In this document: positions 52,452-60,209 of the stretch, piece after piece
Layout of the letters: every line of letters starts with the position of its first letter
Position numbering within the stretch: the first letter of the stretch is position 1
Assembly: GCA_965215755.1 (NCBI GenBank)
Contig: OZ244119.1
Location: 4,774,001-4,838,000, forward strand
Source: Tectiglobus sp965215755
GTDB taxonomy: Bacteria > Pseudomonadota > Alphaproteobacteria > Rhizobiales > Hyphomicrobiaceae
DNA: 64,000 nucleotides
Reading direction: 5' to 3'
Made by a program: the position numbers and the translations under genes
The notes under the pieces: model-generated
Told to the model about the DNA's origin: nothing
The model's input: the letters and a program-made list of their open reading frames with translations, nothing else
Database searches by the model: none

Positions 52452-52853
52452 TCAAGTAATATGTGGACCGCGTTCGAGGAGTTCGATGGATACGCCTTCC
52501 GGCCCTTCGATGAAGGCAATGCGCGTGCCTGGCCGGATGGTTTCCGGTTCGCGTGTAAACTTGGCGCCTTTTGCCTTCAACTCATCGCAGACTTTGTCGA
52601 TCCCTTCGACAGAAAGACCAAAGTGATCAAGGCCGCGATGCGGATGGGCTGCCCCATCGACGGCGCTTGTATTGCCTGAAACATCCAGAATGAAGATATT
52701 GGCACCGCCCAATTTGAGATCAATGCGCGGCTGGCCACCTGGCGCTGAACGGATGACTTCGGCGCCAAGCATGCTCTCGAAGTAGCTTGCCATTCCTTCA
52801 GGGTCGCTTGTGAAGAGATGAATGTGATCGAAGGTATATTGGGCCACTGGCAT
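52452..52853 (-). CDS. VOC superfamily protein in the gentisate cluster
   Basis: The 133-aa product has the glyoxalase fold: FDHIHLFTSDPEGMASYFESML, DLKLGGANIFILD, GLDHFGLSVEGI and IAFIEGPEGVSIELLER. Candidate metal ligands are His in HIHLF, His in LDHFG and Glu in SIELLE, as in methylmalonyl-CoA epimerase and glyoxalase I. It is the last gene of the minus-strand cluster behind the gentisate dioxygenase gene (105-base gap), so it may act on an aromatic CoA ester or ring-cleavage product, but this is context only. Confidence 0.83.
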   Translation of the reverse strand: MPVAQYTFDHIHLFTSDPEGMASYFESMLGAEVIRSAPGGQPRIDLKLGGANIFILDVSGNTSAVDGAAHPHRGLDHFGLSVEGIDKVCDELKAKGAKFTREPETIRPGTRIAFIEGPEGVSIELLERGPHIT

Positions 52854-52958
52854 ATATCCTTGCGTTGGGCGGCATTACGCTTGGTTGGCAGAGCTGAGAG
52901 ATACGCGCTCACTTCTCTCTCATTCGGCTCATCTCTCGGAGCGGTGTCAATTGATTTC

Positions 52959-54002
52959 TCAAGCGTTCCCGCGATCCTCGCGGAATAGGGCCAGCTTTTC
53001 CTGTACTGGCCGATCCGAGTAGGAGAACAGAACGGCTTCCGACGTTGCTTCATGAATAACCGGACGCCAACTCGGGACAACAAAGATATCCTTTGGCTTC
53101 CATTCCAGGACCGTATCGCCAACAGTTGAGCGACCTTCACCCTCAACGCATGTGAAGACTGTCGCGTCTGTGGAACGATATCGCGACGTCTTGTAACCCG
53201 TCGGCAGAAGCTGCAAGAACGTCCCGATTGTCGGCATCGCCCAATCACCTGTACGTGGATTGGTATAACGCATCTTCAAGCCGTGACAGGCATCCAGATC
53301 ACTCTCAGACTTGAGTTTTTCCAAGACACCGCGTGCGTGTTCATAGGGGTAGTTGAAGACCGGTGAAACCATGCTTTTTGAGCGATCATCAACCGGCATC
53401 AAGTTGTGCCCGTAGGTGGCGTAGGAGTGACCCGTTGCATGCGTCACGGGCTGCTCATCGTCGCCGTATCCCTCGGCAAAAGAAGCATCGAGAAACTGCA
53501 CAAGCGGGATATCCAGGCCATCGAGCCAGAACATCGGCTCATCCGTTTCGTTGCCATGATCGTGCCAGGCCATCGGCGGTGTGATGACGAAATCACCGTA
53601 TTGCATGATGGTCTTTTCACCGTCGACAGCCGTATGAGCTCCGGCACCATCGAGAACGAACCGTAGCGCCGACTGGCTGTGGCGGTGGGCGGGCGCGACC
53701 TCACCTGGCAGCACCAGCTGAATGCCTGCGTAAAGTGACGTCGTGATTTTGGACTGCCCGCGCATCCCCGGATTTTCAAGAATGAGAACGCGGCGCTCAG
53801 CTTCCTTGGCTGTAATTAATCCCCCTGCCTCAAGTAAGGCCTCTTTGACATCATCGAAGTGCCACAACGCCGGCTGGCAGCCACTAACCGGCTCAGGCGT
53901 AATCATGGACGACATCACAGCCCAAAGCGGCGTTAGATTCTTGGGGTCGATTTTGTCATAGAATGCGCGGCGTTCCGGTGTTTCAACTGGGGGCTGGTCC
54001 AT
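52959..54002 (-). CDS. Gentisate 1,2-dioxygenase (or salicylate/3-hydroxybenzoate relative)
   Basis: The 347-aa bicupin enzyme matches gentisate 1,2-dioxygenases, which open the ring of 2,5-dihydroxybenzoate with Fe(II) and O2. The iron-binding cupin is VLPGEVAPAHRHSQSALRFV (H106, H108) with the partner His in TPPMAWHDHG (H147 or H149). The C-terminal cupin lies around residues 260-325. Some close relatives accept salicylate directly, so substrate specificity is not proven; the neighbouring hydroxylase/ligase fusion supports gentisate. It is 88 bases downstream of that fusion gene. Confidence 0.93.
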   Translation of the reverse strand: MDQPPVETPERRAFYDKIDPKNLTPLWAVMSSMITPEPVSGCQPALWHFDDVKEALLEAGGLITAKEAERRVLILENPGMRGQSKITTSLYAGIQLVLPGEVAPAHRHSQSALRFVLDGAGAHTAVDGEKTIMQYGDFVITPPMAWHDHGNETDEPMFWLDGLDIPLVQFLDASFAEGYGDDEQPVTHATGHSYATYGHNLMPVDDRSKSMVSPVFNYPYEHARGVLEKLKSESDLDACHGLKMRYTNPRTGDWAMPTIGTFLQLLPTGYKTSRYRSTDATVFTCVEGEGRSTVGDTVLEWKPKDIFVVPSWRPVIHEATSEAVLFSYSDRPVQEKLALFREDRGNA

Positions 54003-54090
54003 GACGTCTTCCTTATTGTTCGTGCCTGTCGATCAGGTCTGATCCGAAAGCTCAACTGCTATCTGCGTCTCTTGTGACGGTCGTCTGGTG

Positions 54091-56856
54091 TTACTTTCGT
54101 CCGGCTAGTTCCGCGACGGGGCGCTCTTTTAGAGCGTGGCGATCGAGTTTTCCTGTCCCGGTCTTGGGCAATTCGTCTAAATACTCAATTATGCGCGGAT
54201 ACTTGTAAGGTAGCAACGCGCGCTTGACGAAGTCCTGCAACGCATCTGTTACGGCCTGCGGGTTCCCCGGCTGACCGGCCTTCATTGAGACGAAGGCTCG
54301 CAGAGTCATTCGCTCATCATCGAGCTTGTGGGCGAACACCGCACATTCACCAACGTCGTCATGGGTTTGCAGACATTGCTCGACTTCAAGGGGGTGCACC
54401 CATTGACCACTGACCTTGATGAGATCATCAGCGCGCCCTTTGAAAAAATAGAACCCATCCGTGTCCTGCGAGAACCGGTCGCCGGTGTTAATCCAATCGT
54501 CGCGCATCGTCTCAGCGGTTTTGTCCGGCCGGTTCCAATAGAGTGGGGCGCTCGAATGAGCCCGCGCCCAAAGCACACCCTCTTCATTGTCTCCTACGAC
54601 CTTGCCATCTCGATCGCGCAGCTCGACCTCGTATCCGGGAACACGCATCCCTGCAGCGCCGAGCTTTTTGCGATCGGGGCGGTTCGAGAGATAGATATGA
54701 AGCAGCTCGGTAGAGCCAAGTCCCTCGACGACTTCCAGGCCGGTGAGGTTGCGCCACTGATCAAACACGGATCTGCTCAAGGTTTCAGCGGCTGATATGG
54801 AGAGCCGTATGCTGGAGAAATCGGTGCTGCCCGCATCCGGATCTCGCGCCAGAGCTGTGTAGAGCGTGGGCAAACCAAAAAACACTGTCGGCTTGTGCAC
54901 CTGGATGGCGGAGAGGACTGCTGACGGGCGTGGCTGTCCCGGCATTAAGACGCAGGATGCTCCCGCCGAGAACGGAAACGTCAAGGTGTTCCCGAGGCCA
55001 TACGCGAAAAAGATCTTCGGCACGGAGTAACAGATGTCATTGGTTGTGAGCTTCAGAATGCTTTTGGCGTAGCTCTCAGCCGTATAGGCCAAGTCGTGAT
55101 GAAGGTGGACAATCCCTTTCGGGCGCCCGGTCGTGCCGGATGAATAGAGCCAGAACGCCATATCATTGGGCCGGGTCGGCGCGGCGGTCAGGCTGGGCTC
55201 CATATCATTAAGGAAGGCACTCTCGGTGACGGTATCGATCGCGGCGCCTCTCTCATCTCCCACTACGACAACACGCTCAAGCGCGGTATCGGCAATGGCC
55301 GTCTCGATGAATGTCGACACAAACGCTGCATCGCTCAGGGCAATCCGCGCACCGCTGTCCTGCAAATAGAATTGCAGCAAGTCCGGCGGTGTCAGCGTAT
55401 TGAGGACGACAGGCACGTAGCCAGCACGCATGGCACCGAAGAATGCGGCGGCTGTCGATGGCGTATCATCAGCAAGAAATACGATGCGTTCGCCGCGACC
55501 AAGCCCAAATGCCTTGAATGCATTTCCGTATCTGGCGGCCAATGCACAAAGCTCTGAATATGTGAGCGATCCCGATGGACTGTGGGTTGCCGGCCGATCC
55601 GCATTGCCGCGGGCAAGATTGCCAAACAGGATCTCACTGGCATTGGCATGGAGCGATTGGTCAAACCCAATTTCAACTGCACCTGCACAGTCATCGGCAA
55701 CCGGGTCCTCGATTGGATCCGGACGGGCGGCCCGATAATTCGTAGCAAACCCAGGCGCGATTTTCTTGAGCCGTTCCATCGTCACTCGCCCCGATCGCGT
55801 GATGTAGTCGTATCCAAAATCGATCGGGTCCAATTGCATACGTTCGCCGAAGTTCTCGTACCACAACGCACTTGTGTTGGCGGCTCCGACAAGCTTCCGC
55901 AGAATCGGTTCACGATCCCGTTGATACACTTCGAACGCTTTGGCCAGATCGCCTGGCTCCTGTTCCAGCGCCTGATCAAGGGCGATGGCATCCTCGAACG
56001 CCAACCGTGTTCCTGAGCCAATGCTAAAGTGAGCCGTGTGTAGTGCGTCCCCCAGGATAACCCGGTTACCGAAACTCCATCGCTCGTTCCAGAGCCTTGG
56101 GAAATTCCGCCAATCCGACTTGTTCGCGATCAGCGCATGGCCATCAAGAACGCTGGCAAAGATCTCTTCACAGCGTCCCTTCGATGCCTCGGGTCCCAAG
56201 CTCAGAAAGCCTGCCCGGTGCCAGGTTTCACGATTGCACTCAACGATGAACGTGCTGCGGTCAGGAGCATATCGATAGTGATGTGCATTGAAGGCACCCC
56301 ATTCCGTTTCAACGAACGTCTGTGTGAGCGTCTCGAAAATCTTGCTGGTGCCGAACCATGCGAACTTATTCTCGAAGTAGGAGACCGATGTTCCAAAGTC
56401 ACCCTCATAGGCACGGCGGACGATCGAGTTCAAACCATCGGCGCCGACCACAACGTCGGCCCAACCCAAGTCATCTAGGTTCGCTACCGGATGGTTGAAA
56501 TCGAGTGATACGCCGACGTCCTTGGCCCGCGACTGGAGGATCTGCAAAAGTTCCAGCCGGCCTATGGCCGAGAACCCCACCCCATCCAAGGTGATGACCT
56601 CTCCGCGATGATTGAGCTGCATATCCGCCCACGTCTGCATGTGGGGCGTGATCGCTGCGGCTGTTTCACTGTCACTGCTCTGAAGAAACGCCAGCGCCTG
56701 ATCCGAGAACACTACACCGAAGCCAAAAGTTGCATCAGCCGGGTTCTGCTCGAATACGCAAACGTCGGCGTCGGGCATCCGGCGTTTCAAGCGATAAGCC
56801 AGATAGAGGCCGGCAGGTCCGGCTCCGATAATCGCGAATTTCTGTGCCACCGGCAT
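54091..56856 (-). CDS. Fusion of a salicylyl-CoA 5-hydroxylase-like flavoprotein and an aryl-CoA ligase
   Basis: The 921-aa product joins two enzymes. Residues 1-375 are an FAD monooxygenase of the salicylyl-CoA 5-hydroxylase / aminobenzoyl-CoA monooxygenase type: AIIGAGPAGLYLAYRLK at the start, DVVVGADGLNSIVRRAY, and GDALHTAHFSIGSGTRLAFE. Residues about 410-921 are a benzoate/salicylate-CoA ligase-like AMP-forming enzyme, with YSSGTTGRPKGI, TGDRF, KGRADDLIKVSGQWV and the catalytic Lys in PKTGTGKLDR. Together they would make salicylyl-CoA and hydroxylate it. The ATG at 56856 (after GAGAGGG) is preferred to a TTG at 56901, which lies inside the operator palindrome. Confidence 0.92.
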   Translation of the reverse strand: MPVAQKFAIIGAGPAGLYLAYRLKRRMPDADVCVFEQNPADATFGFGVVFSDQALAFLQSSDSETAAAITPHMQTWADMQLNHRGEVITLDGVGFSAIGRLELLQILQSRAKDVGVSLDFNHPVANLDDLGWADVVVGADGLNSIVRRAYEGDFGTSVSYFENKFAWFGTSKIFETLTQTFVETEWGAFNAHHYRYAPDRSTFIVECNRETWHRAGFLSLGPEASKGRCEEIFASVLDGHALIANKSDWRNFPRLWNERWSFGNRVILGDALHTAHFSIGSGTRLAFEDAIALDQALEQEPGDLAKAFEVYQRDREPILRKLVGAANTSALWYENFGERMQLDPIDFGYDYITRSGRVTMERLKKIAPGFATNYRAARPDPIEDPVADDCAGAVEIGFDQSLHANASEILFGNLARGNADRPATHSPSGSLTYSELCALAARYGNAFKAFGLGRGERIVFLADDTPSTAAAFFGAMRAGYVPVVLNTLTPPDLLQFYLQDSGARIALSDAAFVSTFIETAIADTALERVVVVGDERGAAIDTVTESAFLNDMEPSLTAAPTRPNDMAFWLYSSGTTGRPKGIVHLHHDLAYTAESYAKSILKLTTNDICYSVPKIFFAYGLGNTLTFPFSAGASCVLMPGQPRPSAVLSAIQVHKPTVFFGLPTLYTALARDPDAGSTDFSSIRLSISAAETLSRSVFDQWRNLTGLEVVEGLGSTELLHIYLSNRPDRKKLGAAGMRVPGYEVELRDRDGKVVGDNEEGVLWARAHSSAPLYWNRPDKTAETMRDDWINTGDRFSQDTDGFYFFKGRADDLIKVSGQWVHPLEVEQCLQTHDDVGECAVFAHKLDDERMTLRAFVSMKAGQPGNPQAVTDALQDFVKRALLPYKYPRIIEYLDELPKTGTGKLDRHALKERPVAELAGRK

Positions 56857-56886
56857 TCTGCAGACGCCCTCTCGGTCTATCAGTTT

Positions 56887-56921
56887 TTGCATATTGTGCA
56901 ATTATTATGATATTATGCAAT
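56887..56921. promoter_or_regulatory. Candidate IclR operator between the divergent cluster and its regulator
   Basis: TTGCATATTGTGCAA (56887-56901) is a palindrome with perfect five-base arms, followed by the AT-rich partial palindrome ATTATTATGATATTATGCAAT (56901-56921). They fill the 100-base gap between the fusion gene and the divergent IclR gene and probably overlap promoters for both. Positions are clear; binding is inference. Confidence 0.55.
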
Positions 56922-56956
56922 AATACGATCAACAAGCAACATCAATCGAGCCCATC

Positions 56957-57727
56957 ATGACGACCGACTCCGGCGGCCTGCAATCACTCGATGGGGCTCT
57001 GCACCTTCTCAAGACGCTTGCCAGCCAAGGTCAACCTGTTGGGCTTTCTGAACTGGCGCGTACAGCTGATATGCCCGTGAGTAAGGCGCATCGCTACCTG
57101 GCCAGCTTCGTCGACGCCGGCCTAGCGGCCCAGGCAGCGTCGTCTGGGAAATACGATATTGGTCCGGCGTGTATTGAGCTTGGTCTGGCGGCGATGGCTC
57201 GCAATGATTTCATCAATCGGACCAGCGATGCCCTGCCGGATCTCTCCGCAGAGATCGACCAAACCGTGACGCTCTCGGTGTGGGGACCTGCCGGTCTCAC
57301 GATTGTCCGTTGGGAGCGCTCGACGTCCCAGCTGGTGACAGCCCTGGGTCTTGGATCGGTGCTACCGCTTGCGACATCCGCGAGCGGCCATGCTTGGATG
57401 AGCTTTGCGCCCAGCGGCCAATTTAGCCAACACCTGCGAGGTGAACGTGCTCAAGCGCGCAAACTCGGCCGCACGTTTCCTAGCAAAGATGAACTGAAGG
57501 CACTGATCAGCGACGTCCGCCGGGCCGGTTGTGCGAGTGTCGACAGCCTCTTTATACCGGGCCTCAGCGCCGTGGCAGCTCCAGTTCTCAACTGGCAGAA
57601 TGTGCCGGAGGCTATTGTAACGATTATCGGCCGCGATAGCCTGATTGCTGATATCAACGGCCCGATTGCGCAACGCCTCAAGTCATTTTGCGATGCGCAG
57701 TCGATTTTGCCGACAGAGATGATCTAG
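56957..57727 (+). CDS. IclR family transcription regulator
   Basis: The 256-aa protein has an N-terminal winged helix (about 9-70: LDGALHLLKTLASQGQPVGL, LARTADMPVSKAHRYLASFV) and the IclR effector-binding domain (about 80-250), with TVTLSVWGPAGLTIVRWE and SGHAWMSF. IclR proteins often control aromatic-acid genes and bind the substrate or an intermediate. It is divergent from the hydroxylase-ligase gene across a palindromic region, so it very probably regulates that cluster, with salicylate or a CoA ester as a guess for effector. Confidence 0.93.
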   Translation: MTTDSGGLQSLDGALHLLKTLASQGQPVGLSELARTADMPVSKAHRYLASFVDAGLAAQAASSGKYDIGPACIELGLAAMARNDFINRTSDALPDLSAEIDQTVTLSVWGPAGLTIVRWERSTSQLVTALGLGSVLPLATSASGHAWMSFAPSGQFSQHLRGERAQARKLGRTFPSKDELKALISDVRRAGCASVDSLFIPGLSAVAAPVLNWQNVPEAIVTIIGRDSLIADINGPIAQRLKSFCDAQSILPTEMI

Positions 57728-57809
57728 GCATCGCGACCCTTCACATTAGCGCTCGGCGCATCTTTCCTCGGCCTCACTCCGACACCGAGGAGAGATCTGT
57801 TGCTCCGAA

Positions 57810-58433
57810 CTATCGCGGCCACGTTCCGCTGAACGGCGTGGTCAATGCGCGTTCGACAAACTCAAGATGGTCCTGACCGTAGAACATGTCGCCGTCGACA
57901 AAGTAGGTCGGCGAGCCAAAGACCGAGCGCGCGATGGCTTCTTTTGTGTTCGCTTCGAATTTTGACTGGATCTCTGCGGACATGGCTCTCTCAAGAAGAG
58001 GCTTTGCGTCAATATCTACGGTCCCGGCGACAGCTGCCAGTGTCTCTGCATCTGCCAGATCAGAATCATCACGCCAGTGCGACAGCATAATCGCGTGCAC
58101 AAGCTTATCGACATTGATGCCGTCGTCGATTGCCGCAATCACCATGCCGCTCGACAGCGCCAGACTGTTATCGTGATGGGTGGGGCGGTAATCGATGATC
58201 GGTGCGTTGCGATACTCGGCCCAGCGCTCAATCTCGCGGCCGAAGAAATACTGCCGGTGTGCATCGGTCCGCTCGCGCGATGGCTTAGCACCGGCGGCCT
58301 GCATCACCGGGCCTAGGTTGACTGGCTTATGAACAATCTCACGCCCACCGGCTGCCGCGATTTCGTGCAACCGCGCGGAACCGATATAGGCAAAGGCGGA
58401 GTGAGTGGAATAAAAATATTCGATCTGTTTCAC
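57810..58433 (-). CDS. 2-hydroxychromene-2-carboxylate isomerase-like DsbA-family protein
   Basis: The 207-aa protein has the thioredoxin-like fold with a helical insertion typical of the HCCA isomerase / kappa-GST family: IEYFYSTHSAFAYIGSARLHE at the N-terminus with serine in place of the catalytic Cys, PVNLGPVMQAAGAKP, and the C-terminal SVFGSPTYFVDGDMFYGQDHLEFVE. The naphthalene enzyme (NahD) uses glutathione in its isomerisation. Beside a gentisate pathway, a role in glutathione-dependent maleylpyruvate isomerisation or a naphthalene-type step is possible; only context supports that. Confidence 0.88.
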   Translation of the reverse strand: MKQIEYFYSTHSAFAYIGSARLHEIAAAGGREIVHKPVNLGPVMQAAGAKPSRERTDAHRQYFFGREIERWAEYRNAPIIDYRPTHHDNSLALSSGMVIAAIDDGINVDKLVHAIMLSHWRDDSDLADAETLAAVAGTVDIDAKPLLERAMSAEIQSKFEANTKEAIARSVFGSPTYFVDGDMFYGQDHLEFVERALTTPFSGTWPR

Positions 58434-58471
58434 GGCGATTTCTCAAGCTCTCTTTTTCAGGTTGGCCAGCA

Positions 58472-58978
58472 TTAGGTCAGCCAGCTTCTATAGTGTTCGT
58501 TCTGCTCTATCATATCATCGAACAGCCAGACCATTCGATCAATAAACCAAAGCTTGGCGCCGATGGCGACGACAAGTCCGGCGATTGTCATCCACGGATC
58601 GAGGATGACCAAGCCCCAGACATACGGGATCACGCCAACGAAGGCAGTCATGCTCAGAATATTGGCCATACGGGCGTGCCGCTGAGGGATGGGCACGTCT
58701 TTGCGGTTTAGCCAGACGCGTTCCCCCATGACGCCCTTGGACATCCAATTGTCCGTACTGGCCGGGGGCGGGAACGCACGTGGATTGATCCAGGTCCAGA
58801 GAACGAGCAGTGCGATCGGGATCAGGCACCACCAGCCAAGCCACACCCTGCTCCAGATCGCCAGCGTCAACAGCGGCGCAATGATGACTCGGGTCCAGCC
58901 ACTCCAAGGATTGGCGTGCCGGAGCCAGGTCTCTTCCTGCATACCCATCAGGCGCTCGGTAAACTTACCGTATCCCAT
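58472..58978 (-). CDS. Membrane protein resembling the DUF6653 family
   Basis: The 168-aa protein has about four hydrophobic segments (around 30-45, 48-62, 108-124, 128-146) and Trp-rich loops: LRHANPWSGWTRVIIAPLL, AIWSRVWLGWWCLIP, WTWINPRAFPPP and GERVWLNRKDVPIPQRHARM. These blocks agree with a DUF6653-type family as far as I recall; no function is known. It is 38 bases upstream of the HCCA isomerase-like gene on the same strand, so the two may be co-transcribed. Confidence 0.7.
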   Translation of the reverse strand: MGYGKFTERLMGMQEETWLRHANPWSGWTRVIIAPLLTLAIWSRVWLGWWCLIPIALLVLWTWINPRAFPPPASTDNWMSKGVMGERVWLNRKDVPIPQRHARMANILSMTAFVGVIPYVWGLVILDPWMTIAGLVVAIGAKLWFIDRMVWLFDDMIEQNEHYRSWLT

Positions 58979-59186
58979 GACTGTGCCTCGCTCGCATAAG
59001 CCTTGCCCTCAGATCACCGCATCAAGCCTCGTATCGCGCCACTGACTTCTGGTCCTCAATCAGCCGGATCAGATCACTGTGCGCGGACTCGTTGCTATCG
59101 CTAACGCTGTCCTCCCGCGTTATGATGCGGACTGCATAGCTCTGATGCTTGGAAATGCCCAGTCACAATGAAAGAGAGAACTGAAC

Positions 59187-59504
59187 ATGGCAGATGGTGG
59201 CGACGACATGATGCTGACAATTATGCTCAAGCATCAACAAGATAAGAACCTTGCGGAGATCAATGCCAAGCTTGATGACACGGAGTTCTGGCAGAACTTT
59301 CCACCGGAAGGCTGCGAGATCGTGTCCTGGTACGTCATGATGGGGATCGGGCAGGTTGTGACCTTGAAGTTTCCGGCAGGCAAACTCCGTGACGTCAACC
59401 TTGCCATTGAGCGCCGGGCGTGGGGGGCATTCGACACTGAGTTTTATGCAACCTACGACTTCAAGCCGCGCTATGATGCCATTCGCAAAGAACACGGAAA
59501 GTAA
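59187..59504 (+). CDS. Small protein of unknown function
   Basis: This encodes 105 aa from the ATG at 59187, which GAGAGAAC precedes closely. The sequence is soluble and polar: MMLTIMLKHQQDKNLAEINA, then WQNFPPEGCEIVSWYVMMGI and VNLAIERRAWGAFDTEFYAT. I recognise no family, although the ferredoxin-like length and the YDFKP ending suggest a small alpha/beta domain. It is followed nine bases later by a cupin-like gene, so the pair forms an operon. Confidence 0.7.
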   Translation: MADGGDDMMLTIMLKHQQDKNLAEINAKLDDTEFWQNFPPEGCEIVSWYVMMGIGQVVTLKFPAGKLRDVNLAIERRAWGAFDTEFYATYDFKPRYDAIRKEHGK

Positions 59505-59513
59505 GGCAGGCCG

Positions 59514-60167
59514 ATGAGTGATCAGTTCGAGTTGCAGTTGATCGAGGATGTGTTTGAGGCAGGCGGTTCGCTTGAGTTGCCCGACGATGGCATCAACCGC
59601 GTCGTCTATGTCGTGCATGGCGGGATATCGGCCGGCGGAGACAATTTCGCTGACGATCAGAGTTGGCATGGGAGAGGAATGGCCAAGGTATCGGCACGGC
59701 CAACTGGTGCTACGGTTTGGCGTTTCGAGCTGGCGCCCGTGTTATCCAATCCGGTCTTGCTTGGCAAAGGTGATGGCAATTCCCACGTCAAGCTACGCTA
59801 CAAAGTCGAGCTGCCGGCGGGCGACATCCTCATGCGAAACGATAGCGTGTCGTTCCCGCCGGGAGGGTGCGCGTATCTCCACACGCACCAAGGCCCGGGC
59901 ATTCGATGCCTTATTGACGGTGGCATTCGGATTGACGCAGAAGGTCATTCAAAGTCGTTTGGCCCGGGAGGTGCCTGGTTTGAGGCTGGTCCAGACCCTG
60001 TCTTCGCCCAGGCAGCCAATGACCGCCCTTCCCGCTTCATACGGACGATGATCCTTCCGGCATCGTATCTCGGCAAGAGTTCTATCACGTATGTCAATGC
60101 GGAGGACCAAGATAAGCCGAAGTCTCAAGTCTACAAGAGTTACGTCGACGTGCCGATCACGATGTGA
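59514..60167 (+). CDS. Cupin-like protein
   Basis: The 217-aa protein shows a single cupin-type barrel: VELPAGDILMRNDSVSFPPGGCAYLHTHQGPGIRCLIDGGIRIDAEGHSK, with His residues in LHTHQG placed like the metal ligands of cupin motif 1, and GPGGAWFEAGPDPVFA like motif 2. No catalytic specificity can be assigned. The ATG at 59514 lies nine bases after the preceding gene's stop, so the two are co-transcribed. A hairpin ends the transcript. Confidence 0.75.
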   Translation: MSDQFELQLIEDVFEAGGSLELPDDGINRVVYVVHGGISAGGDNFADDQSWHGRGMAKVSARPTGATVWRFELAPVLSNPVLLGKGDGNSHVKLRYKVELPAGDILMRNDSVSFPPGGCAYLHTHQGPGIRCLIDGGIRIDAEGHSKSFGPGGAWFEAGPDPVFAQAANDRPSRFIRTMILPASYLGKSSITYVNAEDQDKPKSQVYKSYVDVPITM

Positions 60168-60173
60168 CTTCAG

Positions 60174-60200
60174 CGGTCTGGCTGCTCAACAGCCAGACCG
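60174..60200. terminator. Hairpin between convergent genes
   Basis: CGGTCTGGCTG (60174-60184) and CAGCCAGACCG (60190-60200) form a perfect 11-bp stem with a five-base loop, seven bases after the cupin-like gene and ten before the end of the convergent Cys-rich gene. It suits a bidirectional terminator, although T-runs are weak. Confidence 0.75.
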
Positions 60201-60209
60201 TCAGAGTGT

